From: Acidobacteriota bacterium
GTDB taxonomy: Bacteria; Acidobacteriota; Terriglobia; Terriglobales; Acidobacteriaceae
NCBI GenBank assembly: GCA_021810175.1
Contig: JAJZJJ010000120.1
Span: forward strand, 1 to 7,709
DNA length: 7,709 nucleotides
Direction: 5' to 3'
This document shows, one piece after another, positions 5,517 through 7,709 of the stretch (its first letter is position 1; each line of letters opens with the position of its first letter). The position numbers and the translations under genes were made by a program. The notes under the pieces were generated by a model, which did no database searches, had not been told where the DNA came from, and saw only the letters and a list, made by a program, of their open reading frames with translations.

Positions 5517-6440
5517 TCACTGTTCGTGGCTCAGCCGCTTCAGTGCCTTCACAGCTTCCTTCGAGTGCTTCCCGTTCGGCAGCACGTCCAGGTACAGCTT
5601 GTAGTTCTCGATCGCCACCTGGCGCTTCCCCAGATGGTCCGCAGCAATCGCCAGCCCGATCACTGCGTGGATATCCTCCGGATTCACCTGGGTCGCTTCC
5701 TTGTAACGTCCATACGCACCGGCCCAGTCCCCTGTCTGCAGGTAGAACTTCCCCACCTTGTCGTCGCGCTTCCCCAACGCAGGGTCATACGCCGGATGTG
5801 TCCGGACGGAATTATCCAACACCGGCCCGTTGCCCAGCGCATTCACTCCCGGCAGCCGCTGGTCGCTCGAGCTGTAATCTCCCTGCTGCCGAGGCGGCGA
5901 ATTCTCCGCCTTCTGCCGTGCTGCCTGGGCCGCGGCCGACTTTGCCTCAGGAAACGGATTTTCCTGCGCCGCGCTAGGCTCAGGAGCGTTCGCCCGGTCT
6001 GCCTTCTGCTGCGCTGCCTCGGACTTAGCCAGCGGAAACGCGTTCTCCTTCTGCGCCGCATTCTTCTTGCCCGACTTCGTCGCTCCCGGACTCAACGGCA
6101 GGCTTGGCCCCGCATTTGGATTCATCTCCTGTTCCTGCTCGTATTTGTTTTGCTTTGTCGGTTTGCACTTGCCCTTCGAGCAGGTCACCCCTCCGCTGAC
6201 CGTCTTCGGCGTCGGAGGATTGATGTTGCCCGGCGACCCTGGCGCAAACGGCGCCATCTGCGACGACGGAGGCAAACCGTCCCCCGTGCACGGATCAAAC
6301 GGCGCGGGCGCATTCGAATTCTGAGTCGTCTGGGCCTGCTTCTGCTTCGTCTGCTGTTGCTTCTGTTGCGCGCTCACGGCCATCGTCATCGCCAACGCCG
6401 CCGTCAGGGCCGCTCCCCAATACCATTGCCTGTTCCGCAT
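5517..6440 (-). CDS. Exported glutamine-rich TPR protein
   Basis: This 307-residue protein is not recognised beyond its TPR domain. It begins with a signal peptide: basic residues in MRNRQ, a hydrophobic stretch at about 8-22, and likely cleavage after AVSA (24). A Gln/Thr-rich low-complexity segment (25-41) and a Pro/Ser/Asn-rich linker with three cysteines (C51, C87, C92) follow. Two related blocks, ENAFPLAKSEAAQQKA (132-147) and ENPFPEAKSAAAQAARQK (160-177), form an internal repeat. The C-terminal part (about 222-290) holds two TPR units with alternating helices (GKFYLQTGDWAGAYGRYKEA; then GLAIAADHLGKRQVAIENY). It is probably a periplasmic or envelope scaffold protein. The ATG at 6440 lies six bases after a TCTAAT -10-like box, so the mRNA may be leaderless. 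Its divergent neighbour is the SET-domain gene. Confidence 0.85.
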   Translation of the reverse strand: MRNRQWYWGAALTAALAMTMAVSAQQKQQQTKQKQAQTTQNSNAPAPFDPCTGDGLPPSSQMAPFAPGSPGNINPPTPKTVSGGVTCSKGKCKPTKQNKYEQEQEMNPNAGPSLPLSPGATKSGKKNAAQKENAFPLAKSEAAQQKADRANAPEPSAAQENPFPEAKSAAAQAARQKAENSPPRQQGDYSSSDQRLPGVNALGNGPVLDNSVRTHPAYDPALGKRDDKVGKFYLQTGDWAGAYGRYKEATQVNPEDIHAVIGLAIAADHLGKRQVAIENYKLYLDVLPNGKHSKEAVKALKRLSHEQ

Positions 6441-6446
6441 ATCCCT

Positions 6447-6452
6447 ATTAGA
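6447..6452 (-). promoter_or_regulatory. -10-like box TCTAAT directly ahead of the TPR gene
   Basis: TCTAAT on the minus strand matches the -10 consensus at five of six positions. TGCACA (6470-6475) is a 4/6 match to -35 at the ideal 17-bp spacing. The predicted start of transcription is the A of the ATG at 6440, which implies a leaderless mRNA. The G-rich AGGAGG run further upstream would then be promoter DNA and not a ribosome binding site. Confidence 0.5.
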
Positions 6453-6498
6453 CGCACAATCCCCCCTCCTGTGCAGCCTCCAGGTGCCAATCTCCCGC

Positions 6499-6504
6499 TA
6501 TACT
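6499..6504 (+). promoter_or_regulatory. -10-like box TATACT directly ahead of the SET gene
   Basis: This is the same hexamer as in front of the prepilin peptidase gene. The predicted transcription start is near 6511, giving a leader of about five bases before the ATG at 6516. No Shine-Dalgarno is present, and no good -35 is seen 17 bp upstream. Confidence 0.5.
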
Positions 6505-6515
6505 CGCTTCAGCAT

Positions 6516-6980
6516 ATGGGCCTCATCATCCGTTCTTCTTCCATCCATGCCGCCGGTTGCTACACCACAACACCCATCCGCAAGGGCACGCGTGTTGTCG
6601 AATACACCGGTCCGCGCATCTCCAAGGAACTCGCTGACGAGAAATATCAGGACTCGCCCACCACCTATCTTTTCGGTGTTGGCGATGGCGAACAGGTCAT
6701 CGACGGCCACGGCACCGCCATGTTCGTCAACCACTCCTGCGACCCCAACTGCCAAACCGACGAAATCGACGGCCGCGTCTGGATCTGCGCCATCCGCGAC
6801 ATCGCCGCGGGCGAAGAGCTCACCTATGACTATTACCTCTACGACGGCGATGAAGATGAAGCTCTCTGCAACTGCGGCGCCGCCGCCTGCCGCGGAACCA
6901 TGTACGCTCCCGCCGAAATCAAGCGCCGCCAGCGCATCGCCCGCAAGGAAAAACGCAGGAAGCTCGCCCGCAAACCCTGA
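6516..6980 (+). CDS. SET-domain protein-lysine methyltransferase with post-SET zinc site
   Basis: This 154-residue stand-alone SET protein should transfer a methyl group from S-adenosylmethionine to lysines of a protein substrate. The SET-N part is GLIIRSSSIHAAGCYTTTPI (2-21), followed by RVVEYTGPRIS (26-36). The cofactor and pseudoknot motif NHSCDPNC is at 72-79, and the catalytic-tyrosine motif EELTYDYY at 100-107. A post-SET segment, C118-x-C120 ... C125-R-G, can form a zinc site with C75, as in eukaryotic SET enzymes. There is no pre-SET domain. The last 20 residues are strongly Lys/Arg-rich and could bind nucleic acid or an acidic partner. The ATG at 6516 gives a canonical domain start. 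The frame stays open far upstream, but there it is only the antisense of the TPR gene. The substrate is unknown; ribosomal or histone-like proteins are candidates. Confidence 0.92.
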   Translation: MGLIIRSSSIHAAGCYTTTPIRKGTRVVEYTGPRISKELADEKYQDSPTTYLFGVGDGEQVIDGHGTAMFVNHSCDPNCQTDEIDGRVWICAIRDIAAGEELTYDYYLYDGDEDEALCNCGAAACRGTMYAPAEIKRRQRIARKEKRRKLARKP

Positions 6981-7033
6981 CCTCCCCGCTGGAGTATTTC
7001 CCCTATGCGTATAGACCGAAGAGAGAACCTCAA

Positions 7034-7061
7034 CGCAGCTCTTCCGTTAAGAAAAGCTGCG
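7034..7061. terminator. Terminator-like hairpin downstream of the SET gene
   Basis: CGCAGCTCTTC pairs with GAAAAGCTGCG (10 of 11 positions) around a six-base loop. It lies 53 bases past the SET stop, in the gap between convergent genes, so it could end transcription from either side. The following T content is modest on both strands, so termination efficiency is uncertain. Confidence 0.45.
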
Positions 7062-7106
7062 CTTGGTTGAATTCAGAAAGTTCATAGTCATAGCGGAAAT
7101 GCTCTC

Positions 7107-7217
7107 GAACTGGTCTCATAAACCCTCCGCGCCTGGTGAGGCCTCGCATGAGACCCGCCATCGAAGCGGGGCTCATGCTTTTCGTCGAAGCCGCTACGCT
7201 ATTTATGAGACCAGTTC
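7107..7217. repeat. 111-bp MITE/REP-like palindromic element with perfect 16-bp inverted ends
   Basis: GAACTGGTCTCATAAA (7107-7122) and its exact complement TTTATGAGACCAGTTC (7202-7217) bound a 79-base interior. Inside lies a hairpin with 13-bp arms and one mismatch (7146-7158 with 7166-7178, 7-base loop). The octamer ATGAGACC or its complement recurs four times in alternating orientation (7112-7119, 7148-7155, 7169-7176 with one change, 7205-7212). No coding capacity and no clear target-site duplication are visible. The nested symmetry suggests a mobile non-autonomous element or a dispersed extragenic palindrome. Its right end coincides with the last base of the neighbouring stop codon. Together with the hairpin at 7034-7061 it fills most of the 236-bp gap between the SET and mannosidase genes. 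Confidence 0.65.
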
Positions 7218-7709
7218 TACTCGCTCCCCATCGAGGCCGTTCCCCCGCCGGCAGAAGCAAAATCAGGCGTCGCAAAAACCCTCACCGTCAGGATCTGGTG
7301 TGGCCGCACGGCCAGGTCGAACGAATGCGGCGAAGACAACCCAATCGGCTTCTGATCCCGCTCCACCGCATCGGTCTGGATCACGCGCTGCAGCGTAAAC
7401 AGCGGCATCGTGATGGTCACGGTGCGTGCCTTGCCCCCGAGGTCAAGAAAGCGCAGGATCGTGCCGTGGCCGTTTTCCGCCGGCTTCCATGTATCCAGCA
7501 GCAAATCAGGATCGCCAATGTGCAGGAAGCTCGCTTCCTTCGCGTTCAAGGGGCTGTCCACTTCAATCGCCTTGTCCTGCGATTGAACAAAATCATGCTC
7601 AAAAGGTGTGGCCTCTTCCCAGCCCATCCGGCTCAACTTCGCCGAATCCGTCGTCGACGCGCTCGTAACGATATACCGGAACCGGAAATGACCGCCCTGT
7701 TCCGCCCGG
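7217..7709 (-). CDS. C-terminus of a GH38-like alpha-mannosidase (N-terminus beyond the window)
   Basis: The 163 visible residues resemble the C-terminal beta-sandwich region of glycoside hydrolase family 38 alpha-mannosidases. Those enzymes hydrolyse alpha-mannosides using a catalytic domain that would lie upstream, outside the window. The visible part begins with EQGGHFRFRYIVTS, the usual GH38C strand with an FRY core. It continues with GHGTILRFLDLGGKARTVTI and VERDQKPIG, and finishes with FDLAVRPHQILTVRVF, the family-typical last strand. A short Gly/Ala/Ser-rich tail follows. The frame is open to the window edge, so the start is not seen. The TAG stop at 7217-7219 shares its last base with the inverted repeat element next to it. 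Catalytic residues cannot be checked here. A related sugar-acting protein with the same sandwich fold is possible. Confidence 0.68.
   Translation of the reverse strand, partial: RAEQGGHFRFRYIVTSASTTDSAKLSRMGWEEATPFEHDFVQSQDKAIEVDSPLNAKEASFLHIGDPDLLLDTWKPAENGHGTILRFLDLGGKARTVTITMPLFTLQRVIQTDAVERDQKPIGLSSPHSFDLAVRPHQILTVRVFATPDFASAGGGTASMGSE

Noticed and set aside
5490..6515. Long plus-strand open frame continuous with the SET gene, suggesting a 496-residue Arg/Leu-rich fusion protein
   Set aside because: The extension is exactly antisense to the TPR gene, which has a signal peptide and TPR motifs. Its composition is low-complexity Arg/Leu, and the SET domain starts cleanly at the ATG at 6516.
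7030..7275. 81-codon minus-strand frame across the palindromic element
   Set aside because: It runs through the inverted repeats and overlaps the mannosidase C-terminus in another frame. It has no recognised domain, although the segment FRYDYELSEFN looks superficially protein-like.
1..7709. CRISPR array, tRNA or rRNA gene, or full insertion sequence
   Set aside because: No regularly spaced direct repeats, no cloverleaf with a CCA end, no rRNA signature and no transposase motif were seen on either strand.

Overview
The window is GC-rich, densely packed bacterial DNA. Codon choice, the mix of genes and the short intergenic gaps suggest an Acidobacteriota member of the Terriglobia type (Terriglobus, Edaphobacter or Granulicella relatives). 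That placement is an inference from gene content, not from a marker gene. Nine protein genes are supported: seven complete, and two cut by the window ends. No rRNA, tRNA or CRISPR array is visible.

Left part (1-1028, minus strand): a complete Xre/DUF2384 antitoxin followed by a RES-domain toxin. The toxin starts on a GTG that overlaps the antitoxin stop and runs off the window start. An 18-bp palindrome just upstream of the antitoxin ribosome binding site is the likely autoregulatory operator. A strong hairpin and a 7-bp tandem repeat (1081-1141) separate this module from the next operon.

Centre-left (1147-3960, minus strand): a three-gene operon read in the order mazG, COG3375-type GNAT acyltransferase, and an enolase-superfamily N-succinylamino acid racemase / o-succinylbenzoate synthase. 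The racemase and the GNAT enzyme are two of the three parts of a described route that converts D-amino acids to L-amino acids through N-succinyl intermediates. The third part, a desuccinylase, is not in the window.

Centre (4033-5357): a type IV prepilin peptidase on the plus strand, divergent from mazG, meets a DinB-like DUF1569 protein tail to tail, with overlapping stop codons.

Right part (5517-7709): an exported, glutamine-rich TPR protein on the minus strand is divergent from a compact SET-domain lysine methyltransferase with a post-SET zinc site. Beyond it lies a 236-bp intergenic stretch holding a terminator-like hairpin and a 111-bp MITE/REP-like element with perfect 16-bp inverted ends. 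The element abuts the stop codon of a truncated GH38-like alpha-mannosidase C-terminus. Three genes (prepilin peptidase, TPR, SET) have a -10-like hexamer only 6-13 bp before the start codon, which suggests leaderless or very short-leader mRNAs.
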